From Malus domestica (Eukaryota > Streptophyta > Magnoliopsida > Rosales > Rosaceae), in assembly GCF_042453785.1 (NCBI RefSeq), contig NC_091661.1, positions 31,921,501 through 31,985,500 on the forward strand: DNA of 64,000 bases. Direction: 5' to 3'. Below are positions 48,544 to 61,004 of this stretch, one piece after another. Numbering within the stretch: the first letter of the stretch is position 1; each line of letters opens with the position of its first letter. Position numbers and translations under genes: made by a program. The notes below the pieces were generated by a model, which was not told the origin of the DNA, did no database searches, and saw nothing but the letters and a program-made list of their open reading frames with translations.

Positions 48544-49369
48544 TTAACAAACGAAAAGAAAAGTGGCTGAACCATAGTCAGGAGGAGGCCAACGATGCTT
48601 TATTCCAAGTCGAGATCTTGTAATAACAAAATCTTCAAATTGATTTCGCTCTAGGCCGAATAAAGAATTTCCTCCAAATATTTTTGACTTGGAGAAATAT
48701 TTTTCATTCTCGGCCGCCGAATGTATTGAACAATTATTATGCCCCCCAGGCATAATTTCGGCTTTTAATTCAAACAACTTAGCCGAACAGGATTTCTCCA
48801 TATCGGCTTTATTACCAATAATCATATCAATTGGCGTAGTTTCTTGGGCTAGGCCAATATCTTGGCCTCGTTCGTCATTGGAGCATTCCTCTAACGAATC
48901 ATTTTCCAAGTCAATTTTTGTATCTAGCTCAAGAACTTGAATTTTTTTCTTCTAGGCCTACCACACTTTCGGTCTCGACCGAAAAAATAGGTGGCTTTTG
49001 TTCTTCGGCCAAATTAACAATTTTCTTAGGCCGATGTCTGATTACGGCCGAAGCGAAAAATTGCCCCCCGGCCTTTGGGCCTAACCATTTTTCAAATGGA
49101 ATTGATCTGTAGTCGGAAACGTAAGGAAAATTTTCTTCATCTAGCCAGACATTAAATCGAGCCCTGTCTTCATTTACCCATTGCCTTTGTAGGATAACAG
49201 GAGCTTTTATTTTCAACATGCAAGCGAATGACTTTTGCATCTCTCTATGGCCACGAAGAACTTTTTCTGCTTCCAAAGATTTTTTACATTCCTCATTATG
49301 TTTTTTCAATTCCTCCAGGAGCTCGTACAATCGGCTACGTTGAGCCAGATTGGAATCTTGATATATCAT
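48544..49369 (-). pseudogene. Unknown frame of the LTR element, split by a one-base frame change
   Basis: Two adjacent minus-strand frames (49369-48929 and 48909-48544) seem to be one ORF of about 275 codons broken in a run of seven A (48942-48948 as T). The first part is helical and charged (LYELLEELKKHNEECKKSLE) and has FNVWLDEENFPYV. The second has MIIGNKADMEKS and PGGHNNCSIHS. I do not recognise a gag or pol domain. It may be a structural or captured protein of the element. Confidence 0.5.
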
Positions 49370-49415
49370 ATGAACTTCGTAGTATTAGCACTGGGTCCCA
49401 CAGGGCGTGCCAAAA

Positions 49416-50520
49416 TGTTGACCCTAGAAACTACAGAGCCTACGTGGCGCGCAGGCCGAGTATTTTCTAAGCTAACTACGTCCTTCGGTGATTGCGGGGC
49501 GTGCCAACTCGTCGGCCGAGCTCGGCCGATGAGTAAATTTGTTGATGTTGCGTTGAGCGCGCTGCTGACTTCTGTGTCTTGCGATTGCGGCCGAGGAATA
49601 AACAATTCTCGACCTCTTGGGTTCTAGAGCCTGAAGACAAGGCTGCTAATTTGCGAAGTTCAATCTCAAATTCGGTTGTCAACGTGCCGAATACAGTAAC
49701 CTGGTAACACCTCACTTCGCCGAGAAGGCTGATGAGATGACCTCGACCAATAAGGATTCGGAAATCCTTCTCGACCGAGACTTGGATAGGTAACCAGTCG
49801 TCCTCGCCGTAGTGCTGTTGATGCCAACGGAAGATGCTGCGAGATCGGCTGATTCTACGGTGATAGAGCTATCTATGCCGACTTAAGATATCACCGGTTG
49901 CCTTCACAGTGCTGTTGATGCCAACGGAAGATGTGTCAGCGAAAAAAGAAAAAGAAAAATCACAAGTTGTGAGAGTTTGCGTAGGGCAATTTTGTATTGA
50001 TTTTGTAGGGCTTTGAATGGTGTGCAACCCTCCCTACTTATAGTGAAAGTTACACCCGTCCGCTTGATACTCTTGGAGAGTCCTAATTGGACTCTGTCTT
50101 GTGGAGTTGCATCTGGTTGTACATTTGTCTTATATCCTTTGGCCAAGGATCATATCCCTTTATGCCAATAAGCTTCCCGCCTTGAAATATGCCAATAATA
50201 TGCATGTATGGCTGACCAACGCCAATCATGCGGCTGATTAAATCCAAATTGGCATCCTTATCTTTATGCATGCGCAAAAATCCATACCAATCCATAACCA
50301 TTCGCCAATAATCAGTAATGCATTAGGATTCTAATGCCCCACCATCCTACGAATAAATTGGGGTTTTAGATAAAAACTAGGTTTAATAAATTATGATTAA
50401 AATCCCAACATTATCTCAATCATAATTTATTTCAACCACTTTGTCGTTCAACGGCCTAAAACCCTGCTCAGCCGACGGCCTTGATTGCTCGAGCCGATAT
50501 TGTAAAAATGGGTCCAAACA
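49416..50520 (-). repeat. LTR (right copy)
   Basis: 1,105 bp, the same length as the left copy. It is the 5' LTR in element orientation, judged by the adjoining primer-site-like sequence. Confidence 0.95.
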
Positions 50521-50525
50521 CAACT

Positions 50526-51770
50526 ACAGGGAGGAAATCGAAAAATCCTAAATCAAAAATTTTCCAGTGCATGCACCACGAAGCTCCATACACGGTTATA
50601 TAACACTCCCAAAATAAACTTATGCAGAAACTATACACCATAAACTTTCTCAAAGATACAATGTCCGGCTTGTATACTACTCAGAAGACATAATCCATCG
50701 AAAATTAATCTGCAAGAAGGATAACGAAAATTTACCTTAACAACGCCATTAAAAAAATGGGAATCCTGGAGATATTTTTGTTCACCCTGAATGGAAAATC
50801 AACAGAATTTCAAATTTCAAACAGTGAGCATTTTTTCAAACCCAAAATTGAATCATCACAAAATGAATTCAGTGCAACCATTATGCTCAAGGGAAATTAT
50901 TGTAACAAAATTCAAACAGATAGCAATCATGTCTGTGGATACCAATGACTTTTCTTATAACAACTTGACAGGTTCAATCCCAAATTCTGTCACTTTCCTA
51001 AAGATGTTCCAATTTCTCAAAATCTTAAATCCAACTACATTTCTCAATGACCAAATGGCCACATATGAGAACCAAAACAAAGCCTTGAAGGGGGAGTAGA
51101 AGAAAGAAAAAACAAACAAAGGAAAGGTACTGTTCGGCTCTTGCAGTAACGATTTACCTTTTGTTTTGGCAAAAGTTTCCATTTTGTTGGAGGTTTAGGC
51201 ACTAGCAGCTGTAGAAAGCAATATAATATGTCATTGGCAGTCAGACGTTATGCTTAAGAATACAATAGCAACTCCTAAATCGATTACAGAAAAAAACCGG
51301 CAGCATCAACAGCCTTTTTGCATACACTAACATTTTAATCAACCAATTTACATGATAAGAACCGTAAATTAGCATCAAGACAAAAGGGGATCAACAAAAA
51401 TCTCGACAATTACCTGAAAATACCATTCTACTCCGTTTCAATTGTGAAGCACTCTGCATGTATGTACTATCAAATGCTTGTATACCTGATCAAACCTGTC
51501 AAAACAACATCGTTTGACAACCATCGTAAAAAATACACCCAAAATTAAAATCAGTAATAAGAAGCTAAAATAAAAGCAAGAAAAATAAAAATTGAAAATT
51601 GATAGGACTTACAAATGCCCATCTTTTCTTACTTCCAGAAAACCACTCAAGAAACAATGAGATAAAGAGTTCCAAAAATAAGAAATATAAGCATTTTTCC
51701 AACTCACTGTGTCTCCTACCGAAAAAAATGAAATATTAATGTTGCATAATAGAAGAGAAAACAAAAGTAA
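50526..51770. other. Continuation of the inserted sequence, with an LRR-like fragment
   Basis: The sequence resumes after the LTR element. At 50939-51040 one frame reads DFSYNNLTGSIPNSVTFL, a good leucine-rich-repeat consensus as in receptor kinases, but only one repeat is present and there is no gene around it. It may be cargo of a Helitron-like element. Elsewhere nothing coding is seen. Confidence 0.4.
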
Positions 51771-51842
51771 AGGAGTTGACTAAGTCTCACATGTCCAAAA
51801 TAAATCTTTTTTATTCCAAATCACAATAGATGTCTTTTATTT
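51771..51842. repeat. Orphan copy of a PPR-promoter segment
   Basis: The stretch aggagttgactaagtctcac followed by atgtccaaaataaatc matches 39846-39925 and 53150-53225. It is the remnant of the middle unit of the array. Confidence 0.75.
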
Positions 51843-52562
51843 TGGGTGCATTTTTGCTCACTCACACTAACTATAGGGTATGCTTACCACATCTTTCAAT
51901 GCTTGCCATATATAATCCACACTAAATCTAGTTAAGCCTTATTTTTTTTATTTTTTTTATTTTTGCTTTAATTAATAGGTGAGAGAATCCTACTTTTACT
52001 TATTTACTTCCATATATATCATTTCTTTTTAAATATTTTATTAAAACTTTAAACTCCCCTTTTTTAATACAAACAGACTCAACTAATTCCAATTTAAAAA
52101 GCATAAACATAAACTTAAAACCCCAATGTCGATTACGCCTTCATAGGTTAATAGTAAGCTTCCATGACCTAGATCTTTACTGTTGTATGATCATGTAAGG
52201 AGTTTTTATCATAAATAGATCTGTAACTAGCTGGAGATTATGGTAATCAAAATATGTGTAATCAAACTTTTTTGGTAATTAAACTATGCGAGCTTGATCT
52301 TTCATCAGCATATGATTCTAACTTTATATGGATATACGAATCATATCAAATCATTTCGTCAATATCCAACAAAAACTAATTTTAATGACAAAACTAATAG
52401 GACAAATGATGTCATTCAAAATACAATTGTTTTAGATGAAACTCGTCAAAATAAAATTGTACAAAAAGCTAGTCCAAATAATACAATTGTTTGAGATGAA
52501 ACTCATCAAAATAAAATTGTACAAAGCTAGTAGGATGAATATTCTCCACTTCAAGGGATGTC
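51843..52562. other. Intergenic DNA between array remnants
   Basis: AT-rich sequence with no gene. A ~56-bp tandem duplication lies at 52420-52530 (units with caattgttt, agatgaaactc and caaaataaaattgtac). Confidence 0.5.
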
Positions 52563-52688
52563 GTTCCATTTCGTTTTCTTCTGAAAAAGACTTCAGTGGA
52601 CTGGGTGGATACGATGCGCATATATATAAGTTAACTTGAGTGAGGGGATCTTCGATTTAGCAGAAGATAATTGGAGTGCTGAATGCTA

Positions 52689-52775
<87 letters not shown>
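52563..52775 (+). pseudogene. Third LRAT promoter/leader remnant without its gene
   Basis: The sequence catttcgttttcttct, gacttcagtggactgggtgg, gatgcgcatatatataag and the leader up to a long (GA)n tract match 37787-37959. Immediately after the GA tract it jumps to the spacer equivalent of 39486, so the LRAT coding region has been deleted. Confidence 0.85.
52692..52774. repeat. Expanded (GA)n microsatellite
   Basis: About 41 GA units, the longest of the three paralogous tracts, at the deletion point that removed the third LRAT gene. Confidence 0.95.
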
Positions 52776-52778
<3 letters not shown>

Positions 52779-53563
52779 GAGTTTAAAAATAAAAAAATAC
52801 AACCATGAGTGGCCATCATCACCACCACCACATGTCATCGCCATACAATCGTCATAATCGATGCCGTCTTCTCTGCCACAACACAACATGATCACCGCCA
52901 CATACCCATGTCACTACTATCATCACCATCGCCGCCGCCACTACTACTAACGCATTTCCTAATTACAATGCCTCATTTATATATTAATGACAATATACAC
53001 ATAAAATTTCATAGTTAAATGTCATTGTTCTTTTCATCACAAGAAAATTTACAAATTTTTGGAAAAAAATTCCGTCATTTAAAATTCCCTAGCAACCTTA
53101 AATTTTCTCATCTAAACGTTAATATTTTTTTAAACCCACATTAAAGGAGTAGAGGAGTTAGCTAAGTCTCACATGTCCAAAATAAATCTTTTTTATTCCA
53201 AATCACAATAGATGTTTTTTATTTTTGGACAAACAAAAGTAGATGTTGTTGGAACAGGTCCTTTAACAAGAGGGATCCCCATTTTTTTTTTAAATGGGGA
53301 CACCCGACCGTTGGATTGGTTTTAATGAAATTGTGTGGTTACGATTAAATCTCAGACCACACAATTTCATTAAAATCAAATCCAATGATTAAGAAAGTGT
53401 CTCTATTTTTTTAGAAAAATAGGGATCCCTCCTATTAAAAAGATTCCGTTGTTGGAATATGTTTAGGACTCGATCCAAGACACCAGGTTGGGTCAGCCTC
53501 CTATATAACCGCGGTCCTATAAAAGCAAACAAAAACACTGAAATCTTTGGCGCCTATGAGAGC

Positions 53564-55489
53564 ATGGCAATGCTGGTGCAGTCCATTTGGTGTCGTAACT
53601 CACCTTCACTTTCATCCGCAGGCAGCTTCGCAATCACTCCACTCTCTCTCTTCTGTCCGAGATGCCTCAAACACTCCGAGACGTACAATTTCCACGCTTC
53701 TTTCACTCACTCGAATCGTACCAAGAACGCGAAAGATTTCAAATTTACAGCACCCAGTGACGAAAACACTTCAATTCCGAACTACCTAATTGCTCAAACC
53801 ACCGGAGAGGAACTTTCCGGCGAATCATACAACAATTTGATAAGTGGGTTCTGCAGAGCAGGGCATATCGACCAGGCAATGGCTGTTCTTGCAGAAATGG
53901 AAGCTCTCGGCGTCCGACCCAATTCGATGTCTTACGCTCATTTGATTGAGGGCCTCGGGAGCAATGGCAGGACTTTGGAGGCCGATGTGTTGCTTCAGGA
54001 AATGATATGTTCTGGGTTGAGGCCAAGAATCAGGGTTTACAATGTTATGCTCAGAGGGTGTTTGAAGAAAGGCCTCTTAGAACTTGCAACTAGAGTTTTG
54101 GCAGTAATGGGCGATTTGGTTGCGGAGAAAAATGAAGAGACGTATGAGATTCTTCTTGATTACTATGTCAGTGCCGGGAGGTTGGAAGATACTTGGTCAA
54201 CGATTAATGAGATGAAGCGGAAGCGGTTTCGGTTGAGCTCGTTTGTGTATAGCAAGGTTATAGGACTTTACAGGGACAATGGGATGTGGAAGAAGGCAAT
54301 GGACATTGTGGGAGAGATAAGGGAGATGGGGATGGCATTGGATAAACAGATTTTCAACAGCATTATTGATACGTTTGGGAAATATGGTGAATTGGACGAA
54401 GCTTTGGAAGTATTTGATAAGATGAAACAAGAAGGTGTGAAGCCTGATATAACGACATTTAATTCATTGATAAGGTGGCATTGTAAGGCAGGGAATATAA
54501 GCAAGGCACTTGAGTTGTTTACAGAGATGCAGGAACAGGGGTTGTATCCTGATCCAAAGATCTTTGTCACCGTTATCAGCCGATTGGGGGAGCAGGGGAA
54601 GTGGGATGTGATCCAGAAGACTTTTGAGAATATGAAACGCCGAGGGCATAAGAAAAGTGGGATAATTTATGCTGTTTTGGTTGATATTTATGGGCAGTAT
54701 GGAAAATTTCAGGATGCTGAAGAGTGTATATCTGCCCTAAAAGCTGAAGGTCTTATTCCTTCAGCTAGCATGTTTTGTGTCTTAGCAAATGCCTACGCTC
54801 AGCAGGTTTTCCGATTCTCTTACATTGTTTTCATTGAATTTCATTATATCTCGAAACATATCCATATCTTGTGCATATCACAATGTCTTTATTCTTTTTA
54901 ATGCAGGGATTATGTCATCAGACAGTTAAGGTACTCCAGCTTATGGAAGCTGAGGGAATCGAACCAAACGTCATAATGCTGAATGTGCTGATCAATGCAT
55001 TCGGTGTTGCTGGTAGATATTTAGAGGCGTTATCCATTTATCACTATATAAAAGAAAGTGTAAGTCTTGTTTTTGCCTAAATTTTCTCTAGTTGCGATGT
55101 CAAATATCTTGAATTTTTTCAACCAATTCAGTTTTCGTGATACTTTTCAGCTAAGTTTCTAATGGTGCTGCTTTTGTTTTCTTTGAAGGGTTTTAGCCCT
55201 GATGTGGTTACTTATACTACACTTATGAAGGCGTTTAGTCGGGCAAGGAAGTTTGATAAGGTGCTATATATTGAACTTTTAAATTCTCTAGTCTCCACTC
55301 CAACTCTCATCTCAAGAGAGAGTAGGAAGCTTGTTTTCTTTTCTAAATCTCTCAAATTGCAAGCGGTTTCTTGATCAGGTCCTGGAGATATACAAGGAAA
55401 TGGAACGCGCCGGATGCACTCCGGATAGAAAGGCTAGACAGGTGTTACAAGTTGCTTTAATGGTCCTTCAACAGAGGTATTGTGAGTAA
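53564..55489 (+). CDS. P-class pentatricopeptide repeat (PPR) protein
   Basis: Four exons (53564-54805, 54907-55059, 55189-55260, 55379-55489) give 525 residues. The N-terminus (MAMLVQSIWCRNSPSLSSAG) looks like an organelle targeting peptide. About ten tandem 35-residue PPR motifs follow, for example SYNNLISGFCRAGHIDQAMA, TFNSLIRWHCKAGNISKALE and VTYTTLMKAFSRARKFDK. PPR proteins bind single-stranded RNA in plastids or mitochondria for processing, stability or translation. No E, DYW or SMR domain is seen, so P class. An in-frame upstream ATG (53459) is not kept open in the duplicate at 40133, so I chose 53564. Its 5' end was duplicated to 40133-40441. Target RNA unknown. Confidence 0.9.
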
Positions 55490-56843
55490 TAGTGAATGGA
55501 TTGGTTTGTGATGCAATGTGATAGGGCAGTCCGGTATGGACACGGCCTATGATCCTTTCAGCAGTCCAACTAGGGTGAGCCTTTTTATCTTCTCTTTCGT
55601 TTCTTTTCTTGTTCACTTTACGTTTCAGACTCCTAGACTCCTACTCGTATGGGTTTCTACCAGATTGACCTTGATTTTGGTTTATCAAATGCTTCCTCAG
55701 GCCATACGGGATGATGGTAGTGTAAACACTTGAAGCCAGATGGGGTGTTGATTTTGCCACATTATACCACACAACTGATAATCGCAACGGGCTGCGAGAG
55801 CACATATGTTGTACAGATGATGAAACATGCTTCAGGTTTAGCCGTTGGAAACGTGGACAACACCGGGTACGTGCAACACGAAAGCACTCGCTTCGGACTT
55901 GAGAGGACGAGTCGATTTGATGAGCTACCAACTTGGTTCCTGTGCAGCCATTGGTTTGGAAGAATTGGGCTTTCGAAGTGCTGCAACTCAAAACAGTATT
56001 CCGTTCCGTACATGGAATGAATTGGAAAAGTTGGCGTTTCGAAGTGCCAGTTTTCGGTCCTCCCGCGATTTCGGCAATGAGATATATAGCTTTACCGACA
56101 TTATATTGTCACCCTGAGTCCTGACGATTATTATCTCCACCACACCCATGTAATCATTGTTTGTTTCAAGTTTTGAATACCTCTTGGCACGCACTTACAG
56201 CTCTTGTATATAATTTTAATATTTATTAAAGTATTTATTATCTGTGAGCAATATGGAAAGTTGCTTTGGAGATTGGAGATACATTGAAATGAACATTTTG
56301 CGTTTCTTGTTTATTTGTTTTTTTAGGGACAATGAGTGGTAAGTCACGGTTATCCACTCATTCTGAGGATTGAGTAGACCCCAGAGCCTAAAATTATTTT
56401 TTTAGAAATTAGTATGAAATAGGACACTAATCATATATAAACGTGTTCTTACATATAAGAAAGAACACGTTCATTAATATAGCTGAAACTTTACGTTCTA
56501 ACCGGTAAAGCAATTTTGTCATGATGAAGGAAATTGAGTTTTGCCAAATTTCACGTGGCACTAACTGATTGGCATCTTAACCATTGATTCACAAGGCATA
56601 TCCCTCTATTCACGGAAAAGATACCGTAGAAAATTAGAAATACACAGCCATTGGCATAGGGTAGGTAACCATTAAGTTGCATATAATATGTAACACAGTC
56701 AACTCCAGCTCTGCTACCAACCGGTATTTGCACACAGAATACTACTACTTTTAGCACTACAGCACATATATAGGCAGCCTCCGCTGCAGCACGCCTATAC
56801 ATTATTTATCTATAATATATATAGTTCATATGTTGCCTCGGAG
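55490..56843. other. PPR 3' region and convergent intergenic DNA
   Basis: 55490-56200 is probably 3' UTR or spliced 3' sequence of the PPR gene. Short overlapping frames on both strands show no family. 56200-56843 holds AT-rich spacer and the 3' UTR of the minus-strand LEA-like gene. Confidence 0.45.
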
Positions 56844-59266
56844 TTAGGGAAGGTGAGGCTTCTCCAAGTCCTCGATGCTGGTAGGACGAAACCACGCCTC
56901 CTGCTCCATCACCGAGGATCCCTCCCCACCATCGCCCGTGGAGGAGCCGTCCTCCCTGCCTGCGGAAGATGTGTGTTCAGCTTCAGGCCCGAACACCCCC
57001 GTGTGGGGATGTGGAGCCCAGTACTTGTCCGGTTGGGGTGGGATCACATCATCTGGAACAAAGCTGGGTCGAGTTTGTTCCTCCGGGTTCTTGTCATAAG
57101 TCGAGGTGTGAGCAGCCCTCCTGAATATCAATACGATCAATTATATATACATACAAGAGGGTATTTAAATTTAGTTAGGCCAAACTTAATTGAGATGGTA
57201 GTTGAGTCCGCCTAGCGGCTAATATTTCTACGAAAAATGAAAACTAAAAGTAAAAGCACTTATTTCCCGCTCTTCCTAAAAATGTCTTAAGATACTAATT
57301 CTTCCCAATAGTAAACAAAAGGCAACTTAAGAAAGGATGAAGGAAGCAATTAGGAATATGCAGCTTAAGCATGAGGACAACTTTACCACAAATAGTGCAG
57401 CTTAAGCTAGCCATGTTTAAAAGATGGGGACAGACAACACATTCCCATCAAGCATGGGAACAAACTATACCGCAAATGCCCTATCTAGCTAGTTATTTTC
57501 AACTTTTGTACTCTTTACCTGCTTTCCAAACAAGTTGGGCATCGGTTTTATCTTAATTAGATTCCCTAATGGCCAAAGCATAAAAGGATTTGTTTAAGGG
57601 TAGGTATCGATGCCAACCATGTGACTTTACACCAGATAGTGTCACCCAACATGTTATCTAATAGTAGATAATTACTAGACTGACCCAACGATTTTTATAT
57701 TCCAAAACTAATACTGTATGGTATGGCATTTCTCACACAGAACTTCGCCGGCCTATTGTCCTGAAGCAGGCAAGTGTGTATACGGTCATTCATCCGAATT
57801 AAGTAATACGACTAATTATAAATAAAATATCTGACCAAAGAAATAAAGAATCTTCAGTCAAAGTAAGCGGATTACTAGTATTAATGTTAATAGGCGACAA
57901 GTATGGTACTGTGGACGGTGGAGTCTCACAGTTCCGTTATTGTTATACCAAAAACACTCGGTCCAAAACATGTATGTATCTATGAACATGAGTAGAAAAC
58001 AAAAGATAATTCAAACCCAGAAACAAAAACAAAAACAGATTACCGTCATACAATTGGATACATCTCAAGAAAACGAAATAAAAACGAACTGAAACCATGC
58101 TATTAGACGGACCATTCCAAGATTATAAATCTGAAACTGCAAATGCAAGGCACCTAAAAATTTATCTAGTTCTTATCTGAAGTTGATATTTCACTAAAGG
58201 AATCTTGCCAAGAAAATGACACTAGATTTTAGGCACATGCACATCCACATTTATCGCTATTGAAAGGTTTACTGCCATATATATGTCTGAAAAAACCAAA
58301 CCACCCTAAGATAAATATCCGCAAAAGATCTAAGGATTCCGAAATATGATCATCACCATGGTTTACTCCAAAAACAAAACCATAAACGTAATTATGTTGC
58401 CTAATTACCAAAAGTAACCTCCTTTCTCTCTATTTTTTCTTCCTCAATTCTCTTATTTATTTATTTATTATATTCATGCTATGGTGAACAATTGTCCAAT
58501 GAGGATCCTAGTCAGTGGCAGCATGTCCTTATCCGAACCCCGCACCCAGCGAGTACCACGGCTAACAGGCCCTTGGTTGTTGGTACGAAAATGCCTATAT
58601 ATATATTATTTAATTTTGTTTCTAAATTTTATCTTTCCTTCCCTTAAAAAGATAAAGTCATAAAGAGCAAAATATCGATTAAAACGAAGCTGACTGAAAT
58701 GAAACGAAAATCCTATGCTCCGGAGTATTCTATTTTTTGGAATTTTTAACGGTTAGATCTTGGTCATTGTATCTTTGACGAATCTAACGGAGTACACTAC
58801 AAAATCCCAAAATGGAATTACAAAATTTGATAAGCTCTGCATCAAAATGTCAACGATATTATGCATCAGGTGTGGCAGCGAAAAATCTCACACCACGATC
58901 ACACAAAAGGAAGGGATAGATTCCAAAAGTCACTCTTAAGCTTAACTAATCATTTATTTCTGTTCAATAAATTTCAATTTTTTTTTTCCAGAAATTAAAG
59001 CAAAATTTCCAACCGAGAAACCACCGAAGCAACTCAGATGATCAGATCGCAGCTCCTCTAACATGAAATTATTAACTACTTAAATTGATCATCACATAAT
59101 TAATAGATCAGAAATTGAACGCAAATACGCGAAAAAGCTCGAATCAAATGCAAAATCGATACCTGAGAGTGAGAGCGGAGAGCTGAGCTGAATCGCGCGC
59201 TCGGATCTCGTTGATAAGGCGCTTCCCCAAGCTCGCGATACCTCGACTGCTCGAATTGGCGGCCAT
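56844..59266 (-). CDS. Small LEA_3-like protein, probably mitochondrial
   Basis: Two exons (59163-59266 and 56844-57120) with a 2.0-kb intron give 126 residues. The N-terminus MAANSSSRGIASLGKRLINE is basic and amphipathic, like a mitochondrial presequence. The core PDKYWAPHPHTGVFGPEAE resembles the W-x-P-x-P-x-T-G-x-x-x-P signature of the LEA_3 group (stress-induced late embryogenesis abundant proteins). The rest is polar, Gly/Ser/Glu-rich and likely disordered, ending in EDLEKPHLP. Stress protection is the usual role of the family, not shown here. Exon 1 is joined by frame (CTC AG|G AGG). It is convergent with the PPR gene. Confidence 0.75.
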
Positions 59267-59676
59267 ACAGTAAAAGACTGGTGTAGAGAGAGAGTGAGTG
59301 TGTGTGTGCGTGTAGAGAGAGAGAGAGGGAATGAGCGATGGTTGGCCTTTTGGTGTTAAAATGATTTGGACGATGGGTCAGTTTTATATAGTGGAAGGTG
59401 GTGTCTGATATTTTACATCCACCTACCCCAGCAGCGGACTCGCTTCTTTGCAGTTCGTACCGCCACCTACACGGCCCCGTACTCTTCGCTAGTACCAAGC
59501 GACGTCGTTTCTAGTTTTGGCGGTTGGGTTCGTTTTACGCGTCCGTGACGCGGACTTCTTGGAATGTTCTCGTTTTCATTGCCGTAGCGACATTATTGGC
59601 GGCGTTTGTTATGCGGTGGCCTTTGGTGATTAGCTCGTTTTTTGATAAGATATTCTCGAGTGAAACTGTTTAGAAA
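59267..59676 (-). promoter_or_regulatory. LEA-like gene leader and promoter region
   Basis: A (GA)/(GT)-rich leader (59284-59330) is followed upstream by ttttatatagtgg at 59383, which on the minus strand gives a cactatataaaa TATA-like box. GC-rich sequence with acgtc/cgcgtc motifs follows (59500-59560). Confidence 0.4.
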
Positions 59677-60287
59677 GGGGTGGGCATCTCTTGGGCTGGG
59701 CCCAAAATCTGAGGGATCGGACCGAATTTGTTTGAAAATAAAATGGAGCGGGGCGGGTCGGATAATAGAAAAAGAAAAATAAAGAAAATGAAAACTTTGC
59801 AGAATTTCAACCACAATTGTATTCACTATTTCAATTTCTTGCATGCATTCATAAATTAAAGCCACAAAAAATGAAGGAGTTCCCTATAAGTAGACAGAAA
59901 AAGGGCTAGAGGATTTCAGCTATCTTGGGTCGAGGTCTAATGATGATGGTGGCGGCGGACAGGGCAGGGATGGTGGGAGCGAGTCTTGAGGAGAGATCGA
60001 GGTCTAATGATGATTGTGACAGCAGGAGTGAGTCAGGAGGAGAGATCGAGGTCTGGAAAAAGAGGAGAGATCAAGGTTTGAGAGAGAGGAGATGGCTCAA
60101 GAGGAGAGACCAAGAGAATGAAATTCGAGGGTTGACTGCTTGAGCTCATGGTCTAATAGATGATATAGAGAGAGACTGAGTGACTGAGAGATATGTGGAC
60201 CCGCCCCCACTCCTCCACGTTTTGGATTTATAAACTTTTGACCCATCCTGACCCGCGAGTCTTGGCCTCATTTGCTCACGCCTAATT
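59677..60287. mobile_element. Possible hAT-type non-autonomous element
   Basis: The ends aggggtgggca (left) and taggcgtgagca (reverse complement of right) and the gggcgggtcgg subterminal motif resemble the hAT element at 30725. The flanks gtttagaa and atttagat are only similar, so the duplication is imperfect. The interior has GAGGAGAGATCGAGG-type direct repeats and no transposase. Confidence 0.45.
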
Positions 60288-60575
60288 TAGATACACAAAA
60301 CCGACACTTTTATTAACACATCCTCTTCATGATAAGCTTCATCTCTATTAGATATCAAGGCCGTTTATGTGTCTAAATAATTTTATCAATATTGATTTTG
60401 CAAATTTAATAATCACTTATCGTTACCTTGGGCTTTGGAATTGGATGGGCTGAGTACGTGGTAGGCCAGTCTTGGTTAGCATTTAACCCTTATAACGTGG
60501 TGCCGGCCCAACTTTATCCCCTTTGTTGAGCCAACCCTTTGAAGAATGCTCCTGCTGCTCAAAACTAATGAACAA

Positions 60576-60785
60576 CAACAACAAAACAACAACAAAGTCT
60601 TTTTTCATCAAGTGGAATCGGCTATATGAATCCTAGAACGTCATTGCACTTTCGTTCTGGATTCATTTTCATAAGGCTTCGACGTAATCGAGGAGTGTCG
60701 ACTGTCGACTACCTGACGCCCTCCCCCTCCTCCTTTATCCGGGCTTAGGACCGGCAATGTAAGATAAACTTAGACGGACGGAGTT
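60576..60785 (-). mobile_element. Au-like SINE
   Basis: About 210 bp flanked by a perfect 20-bp target duplication tgctcaaaactaatgaacaa (60556-60575 and 60786-60805). On the minus strand it ends in a (TTG)n tail, the mark of Au-type plant SINEs, and has ttcatatagccgatt-type 3' sequence and a box-A-like tract near its start. It does not code for protein. Confidence 0.8.
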
Positions 60786-61004
60786 TGCTCAAAACTAATG
60801 AACAAATAAAAATTAATTCCAGAGAAAATTGGTGCTTGTAATTTGTGGCTGGCCATTGAATCAAATCGTGGCTAATCAAAGTTTATCTGGCCCTGCAATT
60901 CTGGGCACAACAATTTCATCCAGACACAAGGCAGACCGTAGAGAGTGTGCCTGACTCACACTAGCTTCTTTGTCTAGTCGCACTGTAGTGTGTCCAAATT
61001 AAAC

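Larger units (their letters stand above)
46314..50520 (-). mobile_element. Non-autonomous LTR retrotransposon, 4.2 kb
   Basis: Two 1,105-bp LTRs start tgttgaccctagaaac and end ggtccaaaca. A 5-bp target duplication caact flanks the element (46309-46313 and 50521-50525). On the minus strand the right LTR is followed by tggcacgccctgtgggacc, a likely primer-binding site, so the element is in minus orientation. The 2-kb interior lacks recognisable reverse transcriptase and integrase and carries only an unknown frame (48544-49369). Confidence 0.9.

Noticed and set aside
53459-53563. Upstream in-frame ATG extending the PPR protein by 35 residues
   Set aside because: The duplicate at 40133 has a stop in this frame, and the extension does not look like a targeting peptide, whereas the residues from 53564 do.
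55641-56120. Overlapping frames after the PPR stop
   Set aside because: They occur on both strands in likely 3' UTR and none resembles a protein family.
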